Source: Lachnospiraceae bacterium (GTDB lineage: Bacteria; Bacillota; Clostridia; Lachnospirales; Lachnospiraceae). From it: 64,000 nucleotides of DNA. Positions 54,380 to 62,719 of the stretch are shown here, one piece after another (within the stretch, counting starts at the first letter, position 1; each line of letters starts with the position of its first letter). The notes under the pieces were generated by a model. That model was not told where the DNA came from. It did no database searches and saw only the letters and a list, made by a program, of their open reading frames with translations. A program made the translations under genes and the position numbers. Location of the stretch: contig JAFVHP010000044.1 of assembly GCA_017474455.1 (NCBI GenBank), positions 62,001 to 126,000 of the forward strand, in the 5' to 3' direction.

Positions 54380-55018
54380 TTACTCTGACGCGAGCTCCGC
54401 TCCCATCCCGAACACTTTCCTGCACTCCTCCGGGAAAACAGTGTCATGTCTCTCCTGTTTGGCTTTCGGATCAAACATCGTCCACGGCCAGTCTGTCTTG
54501 TCATAGTCCGCAAGCTGCAGTGTATCCCCGCTGACAAAAATCTCCGCCGGTCCCACGAAGCGGCCAAGCGTCTGCTGATAGTTCCGCAGCTTATCCAGGT
54601 ACATGGTATCCGGCGCGTTACTCGTCATGATGAGCAGGACCGGGACCGGATGCTCGTTGCAGCACGGCGTTTCCATGTTGTAGGTCAGATTCTGAAAGAT
54701 CAGCCGTTCATACAATGCCCGGAAAGAAGCCGTCAGCTCACCGAGATAGTTCGGCGAACCGATGATCAGACCGTCCGCCTCTCTGATCGCGTCCAGCACC
54801 GGCGTCAGTCCGTCTTTACAGATACAGTGACCCTTAAACCTCTCCTTCTTGCAGCCAAAACAGGAAATACATCCTGTGTACTTTTCCAGCCTGAAAAGGT
54901 CAAACCTCTGTACAACCGCTCCTTTGGATTCAGCACCTTTGACCGCTTCCGAGATCAGTGTGTCCGTGTTCCAACCTGTCCGCGGGCCCGCATTGACCGC
55001 AACAATTCTTTTGCCCAT
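54380..55018 (-). CDS. Flavodoxin-like NAD(P)H oxidoreductase B
   Basis: A 212-residue paralogue of the next gene: IVAVNAGPRTGWNTDT phosphate loop, GCISCFGCKKERFKGHC cysteine cluster, GSPNYLGELTASF loop. The two may form a heterodimer or act on similar substrates. Start 55018 is set by AGGAGG eight bases upstream, correcting a longer open frame. Confidence 0.8.
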   Translation of the reverse strand: MGKRIVAVNAGPRTGWNTDTLISEAVKGAESKGAVVQRFDLFRLEKYTGCISCFGCKKERFKGHCICKDGLTPVLDAIREADGLIIGSPNYLGELTASFRALYERLIFQNLTYNMETPCCNEHPVPVLLIMTSNAPDTMYLDKLRNYQQTLGRFVGPAEIFVSGDTLQLADYDKTDWPWTMFDPKAKQERHDTVFPEECRKVFGMGAELASE

Positions 55019-55088
55019 TCGCTGTTCCTCCTGTCCGCCGCGCCGATGCTGCCGCACTTTATACATTTCATGTTAATTATAAAATATG

Positions 55089-55114
55089 TGCTAAGATTAG
55101 GAAAATGATCACAA
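55089..55114 (+). repeat. 26-bp identical element, copy 1
   Basis: Identical to 60397-60422; begins TGCTAAGATTAGGAAAATGA. TGCTAAGAT fits an extended -10. No gene follows on the plus strand before the hairpin at 55137. Confidence 0.6.
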
Positions 55115-55136
55115 AGATCATGATCGGTGGCAGTAA

Positions 55137-55168
55137 GAAGGGCGGGTCATAGACCCGCCCTTCTCTTT
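55137..55168. terminator. Hairpin downstream of the orphan lipoprotein gene
   Basis: GAAGGGCGGGTC pairs perfectly with GACCCGCCCTTC around ATA. T-runs are weak on both sides. It can end the minus-strand lipoprotein message and any short plus-strand RNA starting near 55100. Confidence 0.6.
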
Positions 55169-55244
55169 GCCGCTTACCATATGGTTAATGAGGCAATTCA
55201 CATATTTCACATATTAACAGACACTCGCGAAGTACCGGCTGTAA

Positions 55245-56903
55245 TTATTCATTCTCAGCCATCGCTGCCTTCCAGGCATCGAGCTGTGTCTGGTAAGCGG
55301 CCAGGTAGTCATCAACACCGGCAGCTTTCTGCTCGGACTTGTATGCTTCAAATTCTTCATCATTGAAGCCGCCGCAGCCGATCCTCTTGCTCCATTTCTC
55401 ATAAACGGCGCTGAGCTGTGTCATCAGGTTCGGGATCTCGGACTGGTCAGCCTGGAAGCCAAGGAAAGGAGAGATCTCGGCAGCCATCAGATAGTCATAT
55501 GCTTCCTGACGGAAATTGCCGCCGTTGCCTTCCCAGGGATGAGCCAGGAAATAGTTGCCGTTGAAGAAATCAGTCTCATGGTATTCAACATTCTGTGATG
55601 TTACGCCTTCAGGGAATGCCGCTTCGCCGCTTTCAAGGAGAACATAGTCGCGGCCTTCGATACCCCAGTCGAGGAGGTTGGTCAGGCGCGCGTCCGTATA
55701 AAGTGCGTTGAGCCAGCGGACAGCCGCTTCAGGTTCTTCCGCTGTGATCGGAACTGCAAGACCGAACTTGCCGACGAACTGTGAGCTGATCTTGTTGTTG
55801 GAAGTCTCGACCGCGATGACTTCATAGCCGGTCGCTTCTTTCTTGGATGTTTCAACACCCATTTCGGAGATCGTGATGAAGCTGAATGTGCCGCCGGCTT
55901 TCATGATCTCGGTGGAAGTATCGTCGGTGATGATCATATCCTGATACATCCACTTATTGTCATACCATTTGCGCCACAGATTTTCGGTCGTGACATAGTC
56001 TTCATTTTCGGGCAGCCAGCTGACATTGCCTTCTGTATCGGTATATACTGCTCCGAAACCGTCGCCAAGGCTGTCGAACGCTTCATAATCGGAGAACTCT
56101 TCGCCTGTATAAAGAACAGTCGCTCCGGATACACCTGCAGTAGGAGCCAGTTCAGGATGCGCTTCCGCCATCTTGACGTAAACATCTTCGAGTTCAGACC
56201 ATGTATGGATAGCTCTGGCCTGCTCTTCCGTATAGCCGATATCTTCCAGGAGATCTTTTCTCATGATCAGGTAGTTGGCGCTTGCATAGTTCCTGTAAGG
56301 CGGAAGTGCATACTGCCTGCCGTTTACCGTATAGGCGTTCAGATAATCGCCCATCATTTCAACAGTCTCAGGCGCGTATTCATCCATCAGGTCGGTGATA
56401 TCCATGACCTGGCCATTGGCTACGAGTGATGTGAAACCGGTCGGTCCGAATGCCAGTGAGCAGATATCAAGTCCTTCACCCGCGCTCAGCATCAGTGAGA
56501 GCTGTGTGTTGTAATCGCCGAAGCTGGCGACCTGGATATCAGCCTTAACGCCGATGGTCTTTTCCGTGATCTCGTTCATCGCGTCCGCGATGCTGCCGAT
56601 CGACTGGGAATTTCCTCTTTCGTCGATGAGAAGGATCTTGATCTCGTCAATATCGCCTTCCCATACTTCTTCTGCAGCCGCTTCCGCGGTTTCTTCTGCT
56701 GCTTCCTCAACCGCTTCAGCAGTCTCTTCGGCAGCTTCTTCAACAGCTTCTGCTGTCTCCTCAACCGCTTCGGCAGTCTCTTCGACCGCTTCGGCAGGAG
56801 CAGTTGCGGTTGAAGCAACTCCTGCGGCATCGCAGGCTGCCAGCAGCATTGTCCCTGCAAGGACAGCTGCCAGGATACCGTATAATTTACCCCTTTTCAT
56901 CAT
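55245..56903 (-). CDS. Orphan sugar-binding lipoprotein (LplA-like, family 1)
   Basis: A 552-residue binding protein: lipobox LAAC (Cys24), a linker of repeated AEAVEE-type units to about residue 80, then a large family 1 fold with ICSLAFGPTGFTSLVANG and YALPPYRNYASANYLIMRKDLL. No permeases adjoin it, so it must work with permeases elsewhere. Its promoter shares an AraC-type element with CGD pair 3, which suggests it imports the CGD substrate. A remnant of a homologue lies beside CGD pair 2. Start may be the first or second Met. Confidence 0.85.
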   Translation of the reverse strand: MMKRGKLYGILAAVLAGTMLLAACDAAGVASTATAPAEAVEETAEAVEETAEAVEEAAEETAEAVEEAAEETAEAAAEEVWEGDIDEIKILLIDERGNSQSIGSIADAMNEITEKTIGVKADIQVASFGDYNTQLSLMLSAGEGLDICSLAFGPTGFTSLVANGQVMDITDLMDEYAPETVEMMGDYLNAYTVNGRQYALPPYRNYASANYLIMRKDLLEDIGYTEEQARAIHTWSELEDVYVKMAEAHPELAPTAGVSGATVLYTGEEFSDYEAFDSLGDGFGAVYTDTEGNVSWLPENEDYVTTENLWRKWYDNKWMYQDMIITDDTSTEIMKAGGTFSFITISEMGVETSKKEATGYEVIAVETSNNKISSQFVGKFGLAVPITAEEPEAAVRWLNALYTDARLTNLLDWGIEGRDYVLLESGEAAFPEGVTSQNVEYHETDFFNGNYFLAHPWEGNGGNFRQEAYDYLMAAEISPFLGFQADQSEIPNLMTQLSAVYEKWSKRIGCGGFNDEEFEAYKSEQKAAGVDDYLAAYQTQLDAWKAAMAENE

Positions 56904-56975
56904 GTCGTTTTCTCCTCCGTATGAAGAATACAGGTCTTCTATTACGCTTGCATTATATTCATTCGAAATGATATA

Positions 56976-57015
56976 TTTCTATAAAATATTCGACGCGTTT
57001 TTTGCTGTTTTCGAC
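56976..57015 (-). promoter_or_regulatory. AraC-type operator/promoter of the orphan lipoprotein gene
   Basis: On the minus strand two GTCGAA half-sites are 21 bases apart, start to start, and a TATAGA -10 lies just downstream. The 40-bp element matches 60229-60268 at 32 positions. No TTGACA-like -35 is present, which fits an activator-dependent promoter. The divergent AraC gene starts 14 bases beyond. Confidence 0.7.
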
Positions 57016-57028
57016 TTATACTGACTAT

Positions 57029-57745
57029 ATGAATCTGATTATCCTAGGTACGTCTGCAGTACTGCAGAATATAGAAAATATGGCTGTCGACTGGCAGGGC
57101 TGCGGCATAGACAAAGTGTTCTTTGCCGCTTCCGCCGGGGATGCCAAAGATATCCTGGCTGAATATCCGGTGCATATCGCGGCCGCCGCGGACCTGACAG
57201 GTCAGGGTCTGGAAGGGTACGCTTTCCTTAAGGCGCTGTCTGAAAAGAACCGGCAGTATCTTTCCCGGGAAAGCGGGGATGAAGCGCAGTTTCTCCGCGC
57301 CTTTATCATGTTCTCAAAAGAGCGCAGCTTTGAAGACGCTGTCCTGGCCGTCCGTCTTAACTGCGCCGATATCCTGCCTGTTTCCGCCGTTACGGATAAA
57401 GCGGACAAAAACGCCTTTACCCAGGCGCTGCGGCGGGCTGTTGAACAGCTGCAGCTGGCAGAGTATGCATCCGGCGTTCCGGAGCACCGTTTTATCGTAG
57501 AAAGGCTCTGGCTGTCCCTCCTGTCCGGCTCCCTTTCCCCGGAAGATCTTTTTGTACAGACATTGGCCGGGAAGTATGACATCCCGCTGTATCCGGATAC
57601 TCTTTACGTGCCGGTCCTTGCAAAGATCAGGCGTTATAACAGGGAAAGCGCCGAACCTCCCAGGGATACGGAACGACTGCTTGTAAGGATTCTGCGAAAG
57701 AACGATCGTGGGCGACCGGTTCAGGGGATGCATCATCCAGTCTGA
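57029..57745 (+). CDS. AraC-family regulator, receiver-like N-terminal part (frame broken)
   Basis: About 238 residues. The first 120 resemble a degenerate response-regulator receiver: MNLIILGTSAVL, ADLTGQGLEGY at the phospho-Asp position, and FEDAVLAVRLNCADILPV like the alpha4-beta5 region. The frame ends in PVQGMHHPV, while the regulator continues in another frame from about 57708 (GDRFRGCIIQSE). One extra base near 57700 explains this. A TATACT lies seven bases before the ATG and no ribosome site is seen, so the start is uncertain. Confidence 0.7.
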   Translation: MNLIILGTSAVLQNIENMAVDWQGCGIDKVFFAASAGDAKDILAEYPVHIAAAADLTGQGLEGYAFLKALSEKNRQYLSRESGDEAQFLRAFIMFSKERSFEDAVLAVRLNCADILPVSAVTDKADKNAFTQALRRAVEQLQLAEYASGVPEHRFIVERLWLSLLSGSLSPEDLFVQTLAGKYDIPLYPDTLYVPVLAKIRRYNRESAEPPRDTERLLVRILRKNDRGRPVQGMHHPV

Positions 57746-58652
57746 AAAAAACCAGATACTGATCCTCCTGTACTACCGCGGCGCGCAGGATTTTGACGCT
57801 GACAGCTGTAAGGACAATTGTGAAGAGGTGATCCGGTACGCCTCGCAGACACTGGGCTGTGATACCTGCATCTTTGTCGGGCATATCTCCCCCTTCCGGG
57901 AACTGCGGGCCAGCATTGACCATATTAACGGCATGGCTTTTAATATCGTGGCGTATTACAACCAGGTCTTTTTCGCGGACAGCCACGTTATTCCGCCCCT
58001 GGCTTCCGTTATGCCGGATACGGATAAATGGTCGCGCATGCTGCTGACGATGCATCCGGAGATACTCAAGAAAGAGATCCGGCTATATTTCCAGCAGATG
58101 ACCATTGCCGGGGCTATGGACGGGCGCCTCCTCTCCATGTTCAGGGAAGATACGATTCAAATGATATACTCCCTTCTCAGGGAAAGGGATATCAACGCCC
58201 ACGAATTCACCTATGACGCAAAGCTCCAGGCACTCTCGCCCGAAGCCTCGGAATCCGCGGACAACATGCTGGCCTTCACCTTCCGGGCCATTGACCTGGT
58301 GGCGGAGCTCCTGAAAGAAAAAACAGTCTCTGTCACCGAACAGGCACGGGAATATATTGATATGCACTGTACGGAAGACATTACAAGAGAAGAGATCGCG
58401 GCGCGCTTCTTCCTGCATCCGGACTATCTGGACCGGATCTGCAAAAAAGACTTTGGCTGTACCGTCAGACAGATGATCATGAACGCCAGAATAGAAAATG
58501 CCTGCCGCCTGCTCCTTGAGACAAAAGTTCCTGTCAGCTCCATTGCTTCCCGCTCAGGCTTCAAATCCCCGGCTCACTTTTCCATGATATTTAAAAAAGA
58601 GACAGGGCAGACGCCGAAAGAATACCGGCAGAATGAAGGCCGGAAAGGCTAA
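57708..58652 (+). CDS. AraC-family regulator, C-terminal DNA-binding part (frame broken)
   Basis: This frame holds a middle region of about 200 residues and a C-terminal AraC helix-turn-helix pair from about residue 215: TREEIAARFFLHPDYLDRI and VPVSSIASRSGFKSPAHFS, ending GQTPKEYRQ. It lacks a ribosome site, so it is the downstream half of one frameshifted gene. If a full-length product is made, it probably controls the lipoprotein and CGD pair 3 promoters that flank it. Confidence 0.8.
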   Translation: MGDRFRGCIIQSEKNQILILLYYRGAQDFDADSCKDNCEEVIRYASQTLGCDTCIFVGHISPFRELRASIDHINGMAFNIVAYYNQVFFADSHVIPPLASVMPDTDKWSRMLLTMHPEILKKEIRLYFQQMTIAGAMDGRLLSMFREDTIQMIYSLLRERDINAHEFTYDAKLQALSPEASESADNMLAFTFRAIDLVAELLKEKTVSVTEQAREYIDMHCTEDITREEIAARFFLHPDYLDRICKKDFGCTVRQMIMNARIENACRLLLETKVPVSSIASRSGFKSPAHFSMIFKKETGQTPKEYRQNEGRKG

Positions 58653-58697
58653 AGCAAGGCACAGCGGCGCCCGGGAGATACCGGTATAACATAACAA

Positions 58698-58727
58698 AAG
58701 GCCCCTTTCGCGAGCAAAAAGGGGCCT
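58698..58727. terminator. Terminator between the AraC gene and CGD pair 3
   Basis: AAGGCCCCTTT pairs with AAAGGGGCCTT around a loop containing CGCGAGC; it serves the convergent genes on both sides. Confidence 0.7.
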
Positions 58728-58752
58728 TCGTTTACCGGTCCTGACAAGCCTG

Positions 58753-59208
58753 TCAGACAAGAAGCAGTCTTCTCTTATGACGGCCGTTTCCTGCCATCAG
58801 ACCGGGAATATCCGTTTCCGGAAGTTCTTCGTCGGGATCCATATGCGTCTGCAGCTGGGGCGGCAGATACGAAGAGGAAAACTTGAATCTCACTTCCACA
58901 TCATGGTAGCCCTGTGAAAGTCCGCCGGGAACGTATACTTTCAGGGTCGCGGTGTCATTGGTGCAGCACCAGTGCACGTTGGTCTCGGTCTCCATCTGGT
59001 CTGTCGTATATTCCTTCCCGTTGACTTCCCAGATCACGTCCTTTTTGGGATATACTTTCCCGTCTACGACCATCGCGCCGGGAAAGATCTCGGAGAGATA
59101 GATCCCGCGGTAATAAGTCGAACGTACTTTGACCTGAAAACCAATTATTTCACCGTCTTTAACTATATTTCTGAATCCGCGCTGCTGCACGATCGGTTTT
59201 TCCAGCAT
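58753..59208 (-). CDS. C-glycoside deglycosidase beta subunit (DUF6379), pair 3
   Basis: The most canonical DUF6379 protein of the three, 151 residues: GFQVKVRSTYYRGIYLSEI, VDGKVYPKKDV, YTTDQMETET and LKVYVPGGLSQGYHDVEV. A polar C-terminal tail includes PDEELPETDIPG and a basic RHKRR end. It is second in the operon, 61 bases after the alpha subunit gene. AAAGGAAT precedes the ATG. In known systems this subunit completes the active site of the TIM-barrel partner. Confidence 0.78.
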   Translation of the reverse strand: MLEKPIVQQRGFRNIVKDGEIIGFQVKVRSTYYRGIYLSEIFPGAMVVDGKVYPKKDVIWEVNGKEYTTDQMETETNVHWCCTNDTATLKVYVPGGLSQGYHDVEVRFKFSSSYLPPQLQTHMDPDEELPETDIPGLMAGNGRHKRRLLLV

Positions 59209-59269
59209 GATCTTATTCCTTTCTTTTATTTACAAACATATTCAGACAGGAGCATAGGGCAGTCCGTCA

Positions 59270-60169
59270 TCAGAAGCCGAGGATCCTCTTCATCATAATG
59301 TGATGCCTGCGCAGCTGGTCCGTGACAAAACCGGGTTCATCCTTATGCGCGCCTTCGTATTCCGAGAGCATATATCCGTTGTACCCGTTGTCCTTAAGGA
59401 CCCTGATGATCTCCGGATAGGGGATCGTCGTCTCTTCAAAGTTCTCATCCATATAATTGAATTTCGCGTGGCAGCAGTATACATAAGGCAGGATCGGAAT
59501 GATATCCTCAGGCAGGCTGCAGGGCGACCCGTCTTCCGGCATGCCGGGAAGCCTGAAGGATCCCTCGAACACGTTCTGGAAAGTCCCGAAGTCCACATTG
59601 AAACCGAAATACTTCGTCCCTGTCTGCAGGATGAATTCCATGTAATCATCCACATATCTGCTCTTTAAGCGCGTGGGCATGTGCAGCTCGGGGCACATCC
59701 TGACATTACATTCTTCCGCCAGCGGCAGCGCCCTTTTAATGATCTCCCTCCAGTTCTTCACCGGCGTGTTGGTGGGGTCGATGACGCCCATCTTGGTACG
59801 CATGACAGTGAAGCCGAGCTTATGGGCCAGCCTGATATCCCTGGAAAGCTGCTCATAAGATTCTTCCACGTCCAGCTCCCTGCCGTTCTTTACATATTCA
59901 TGGGAATAGAGGCGGCTGTCGATCCAGTGACCGTATTCCACCGGAATGATCTCATACTTGTCCAGCAGCCTAAACCAGTTTTCCAGCCATTCTTCCGTAG
60001 GGTTCGGGTAGTTGTCGATATGGCCGTTCGCGAGGATCTCCAGACCATGCGCGCCCATATCATACATATCAGCCAGACAGTCTTCCAGATTCATGGACCA
60101 GCCGTATTCGCCGGAATAACTGTAAACAGAAACGCCCCTCTTGGGTCCCTGATGATTTTCCTGATACAT
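59270..60169 (-). CDS. C-glycoside deglycosidase alpha-subunit-like TIM-barrel protein, pair 3
   Basis: A 299-residue TIM-barrel protein with metal ligands Glu in CPELHMP, Asp in FNVDFGTF, His in CCHAKFNY and Glu in LSEYEG. It ends [14 protein letters not shown], much like pair 1. It heads the operon with a strong AAGGAGG site, under an AraC-type element shared with the orphan lipoprotein gene. The order alpha-beta here is opposite to pairs 1 and 2. Confidence 0.75.
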   Translation of the reverse strand: MYQENHQGPKRGVSVYSYSGEYGWSMNLEDCLADMYDMGAHGLEILANGHIDNYPNPTEEWLENWFRLLDKYEIIPVEYGHWIDSRLYSHEYVKNGRELDVEESYEQLSRDIRLAHKLGFTVMRTKMGVIDPTNTPVKNWREIIKRALPLAEECNVRMCPELHMPTRLKSRYVDDYMEFILQTGTKYFGFNVDFGTFQNVFEGSFRLPGMPEDGSPCSLPEDIIPILPYVYCCHAKFNYMDENFEETTIPYPEIIRVLKDNGYNGYMLSEYEGAHKDEPGFVTDQLRRHHIMMKRILGF

Positions 60170-60228
60170 CTGTATTACCTCCTTGAATTCTTATCCGATG
60201 AGATAAGTATGATTCTTCAGCGCCGAAG

Positions 60229-60268
60229 ATTCTATAAATTATTCGACCTTGTGTTTTCTGTTTTCGAC
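60229..60268 (-). promoter_or_regulatory. AraC-type operator/promoter of CGD pair 3
   Basis: Two GTCGAA half-sites 21 bases apart with a TATAGA -10 directly downstream on the minus strand, matching the element at 56976-57015. This places the lipoprotein and CGD pair 3 in one regulon. Confidence 0.7.
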
Positions 60269-60343
60269 ATGGTAGTGCATTATGGTGATCACTATACATG
60301 GTCATCACCGGCTTCACAGATCCGTATCCATAGTCCGCCGCGC

Positions 60344-60422
60344 TTTTGCGGATATGCCAGGATTCCGGCTACATAATCCTCTACGTTTTGCGGATATGCT
60401 AAGATTAGGAAAATGATCACAA
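60344..60422 (+). promoter_or_regulatory. Repeated upstream element of the DUF1653 gene
   Basis: Two near-identical 21-bp copies of TTTTGCGGATATGC (60344-60364 and 60386-60406) are 42 bases apart; the second contains TGCTAAGAT, an extended -10. The second copy runs into the 26-bp word shared with 55089-55114 (60397-60422). Confidence 0.5.
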
Positions 60423-60447
60423 TCACGGGCAATCGGAGGATACAGAT

Positions 60448-61191
60448 ATGACTCTGTTCAGCATGTACGAAGGCAAACTCATCCGGCTGACGGACGACAG
60501 CGGCAATATCATCACGGGCATCGCGGATACCTTCCCGGCTGAATACGGGCTGCATGAATTCGGCCGGGAAGAAGAAGGGATCCAGCTCGGTGAATACACT
60601 ATCTACAGGAGCCAGATCGCAAAAGTCGAGATACTGCCGACCTATGAGGAAGCCGCTGCCGCCATCCCGCCCGGACGCTACCGTCACTTCAAGGGCGGTG
60701 AATATGAAGTGATCGGGATTGCCCGCCACTCCGAGACCGAAGAGACCATGGTCGTATACCGCGCCCTCTATGGAGACGGCGCTATCTGGGTCCGGCCTGC
60801 CGATATGTGGAATGAAAAGATCGAACGCGGCGGAAAGACGTTCAGGCGCTTTTACAGCTTGGACAGGATCGAGCGCGTGGAGAAATACGAGGAGCTGTTT
60901 GAGGATGTGAGGGCAGAAGCATCCAGCGCCTTGGCAGCAGAAGCCGCGGCCAGGGCGGAGGATGCGGCCGGCATGGAGGCGGATTTAGCAGCGGATGCCG
61001 GGGCGACTCAGGCAAACTATCGTCCGGATCCGGAGAAGCTCCGTCTCCTGGAAGCCTATCTCACCTCCGGAAAATGGCAGGAAGACTATGAAGCGGACGA
61101 AAGGGGAGAACTTCCGCCGGACTTAAAGCGCGGCGTGCTGGCGCAGGACGCGCTTTATGACCTGCTGGAGGAGCTGACGAGCGGACAATAG
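60448..61191 (+). CDS. DUF1653-DUF4298 fusion protein
   Basis: A 247-residue cytoplasmic protein in three parts: a small beta-barrel-like N-terminus (YEGKLIRLTDDSGNIITG), a DUF1653 domain at about 74-140 (GRYRHFKGGEYEVIGIARHS, MVVYRALYG, WVRPADMW), an Ala/Glu-rich helix at 155-190, and a C-terminal DUF4298 block with DYEADERGELPPDLKRGVL. Neither domain has an assigned function. AATCGGAGGAT precedes the start. No operon partners are evident. Confidence 0.75.
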   Translation: MTLFSMYEGKLIRLTDDSGNIITGIADTFPAEYGLHEFGREEEGIQLGEYTIYRSQIAKVEILPTYEEAAAAIPPGRYRHFKGGEYEVIGIARHSETEETMVVYRALYGDGAIWVRPADMWNEKIERGGKTFRRFYSLDRIERVEKYEELFEDVRAEASSALAAEAAARAEDAAGMEADLAADAGATQANYRPDPEKLRLLEAYLTSGKWQEDYEADERGELPPDLKRGVLAQDALYDLLEELTSGQ

Positions 61192-61417
61192 CGGGAGGCG
61201 GCGGACCGGAAGGCCCGCTGATCTCGGGAGTGTTGTCCGAATTCAGATCAGGCCTGCATCAAGCCGGACGGAAGATCGGTGTGAAATTCAGATATTACAT
61301 GGTCTTACCAGTAATTTTATCTGATCCTTTTCAGCAGAAATGGCTTCTTATGAGTCTCTGCTGCTGCACTGATCAGATACATCGTAATATCTGATCGCGT
61401 TGTATCTGAAAATAAAT

Positions 61418-61449
61418 CAAAAAAGCAGCTGCAGTCTGCTGCAGTTGCT
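61418..61449 (-). terminator. Second minus-strand terminator
   Basis: AGCAACTGCAG pairs with CTGCAGCTGCT (one G-U) and is followed by six T residues on the minus strand. Confidence 0.6.
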
Positions 61450-61630
61450 TCCTGTATACCTATTCGGACAGATAATTCTCAGATGAATTATGCTAATAAG
61501 CACCTTTGTATCTGAAAACAGTTGAGGTAATCAACTCTCACAACTCGAAAATGCGGTCCTTGATCAGATAAATTCATGAAATATTGCTCTATGTATCTGA
61601 ACCCGGCTGGTCCCTGCCTGTTTCAGTAAC

Positions 61631-61657
61631 AAAAAAGGCGGCCTCGGCCGCCTTTTT
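61631..61657. terminator. Bidirectional terminator after the DUF4825-like lipoprotein
   Basis: AAAAAGGCGGCC pairs with GGCCGCCTTTTT across TC; T-runs follow on both strands. It lies 20 bases past the lipoprotein stop. Confidence 0.85.
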
Positions 61658-61677
61658 CTTTCTACCTATCCTGCCAC

Positions 61678-62607
61678 TCATTCATCTTTAACAGCTCTCA
61701 AACTTACCAGTACGGCATCCTTCTGCGCGAAGGGTGTCGGATACTGGCTGGAAAAGAGGCTTTCCGCGACTTCTTCGAATGTGATGTCTTCTTCGTTCGA
61801 CAGGACGATGTACTCGCTGTCCATTGCCGCGTTCGGCAGGTGACCGGTCAGGACGAGGCAGTATTTGTATGTCTTGCCCCGCGACTCCCAGAGACCGTCT
61901 TCTGTCTGCGAATACGGAGCGATCTGTCCGGGGGTGTTCCACCAGTATTCCGATGAAAGGCCTTCCGGAACATCCATGACTGACACTTCGCGCATCAGCA
62001 TGCCGCTGTCCATCAGGCCGGACTCATAAAGAGAGATCAGCCATTCTTCCGGAGCGAGTCCTTTACAGGCATAGACAGCGTCTTTCTCATCTTCCCCGAC
62101 ATAGCCCAGCTTTTCCCCGAGACTTCCGGCGTCGGCCGCGCAGAAGGGGACGCAAGTCCTTCCCTGCCACCGGATCGAAGTATAGTCCTGTTCATCTACA
62201 GTGACGAACTGGTCATAATATCTGTCAAACAGCAGGGACTCATATGCCATGTCTTCAAAGATAAATTCGATCCTGTCCATGTTGCCGACGAGGCTGAATG
62301 CGGTATCCGTCAGTTTACCGAACTTCTCCTGTGCAGCATCGTCGAGACTGCCGGTGCCTTTCAGATAAACAGTCAGCGCATAGGGCTCGGCGTCCGACCA
62401 TATCTCGATATGGTCATAGGAGAACCCTTCCGGATAATCCAGCTGCATCGCGATCCGGGATACTTTTGGCGCATCACCGATGTAGATCGTATCTTCTCCC
62501 GCAGGCCTTTCATCCGCCGGCACGGGATATGCCGGATATACACACGCAGAAAGACAAAGCGCCAACATTAAAACACTTAAAACCGAAATAACGTTCCGAA
62601 ATCTCAT
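61678..62607 (-). CDS. DUF4825-like lipoprotein
   Basis: A 309-residue exported protein with lipobox LSAC (Cys22). DTIYIGDAPKVSRI and EPYALTVYLKG resemble the DUF4825 domain (about residues 37-95). The rest of the protein is unlike anything I recognise. The start at 62607 has GGGGAG seven bases before it. It follows the leucine-rich-repeat gene on the same strand by 112 bases and is probably cotranscribed. Confidence 0.65.
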   Translation of the reverse strand: MRFRNVISVLSVLMLALCLSACVYPAYPVPADERPAGEDTIYIGDAPKVSRIAMQLDYPEGFSYDHIEIWSDAEPYALTVYLKGTGSLDDAAQEKFGKLTDTAFSLVGNMDRIEFIFEDMAYESLLFDRYYDQFVTVDEQDYTSIRWQGRTCVPFCAADAGSLGEKLGYVGEDEKDAVYACKGLAPEEWLISLYESGLMDSGMLMREVSVMDVPEGLSSEYWWNTPGQIAPYSQTEDGLWESRGKTYKYCLVLTGHLPNAAMDSEYIVLSNEEDITFEEVAESLFSSQYPTPFAQKDAVLVSLRAVKDE

Positions 62608-62719
62608 TCCATATCTCCCCGTGATCGGATCCTGCAAGATTACTTTCTTTTCCCCGCAATCGAGACCCGCAGCACTTTTCCCGCAGGATCATTTCCCCAC
62701 GGGCTTTTTCCCCACCTGA

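Larger units (their letters stand above)
61192..61677. other. Non-coding region with TATCTGA repeats
   Basis: No gene is seen in these 486 bp. At least six copies of ATCTGA, in both orientations and often within TATCTGA or TGATCAGATA, occur between 61318 and 61602. Two terminator hairpins (61418-61449 and 61631-61657) both have T-runs on the minus strand, so a short minus-strand RNA between them is possible. Confidence 0.45.
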
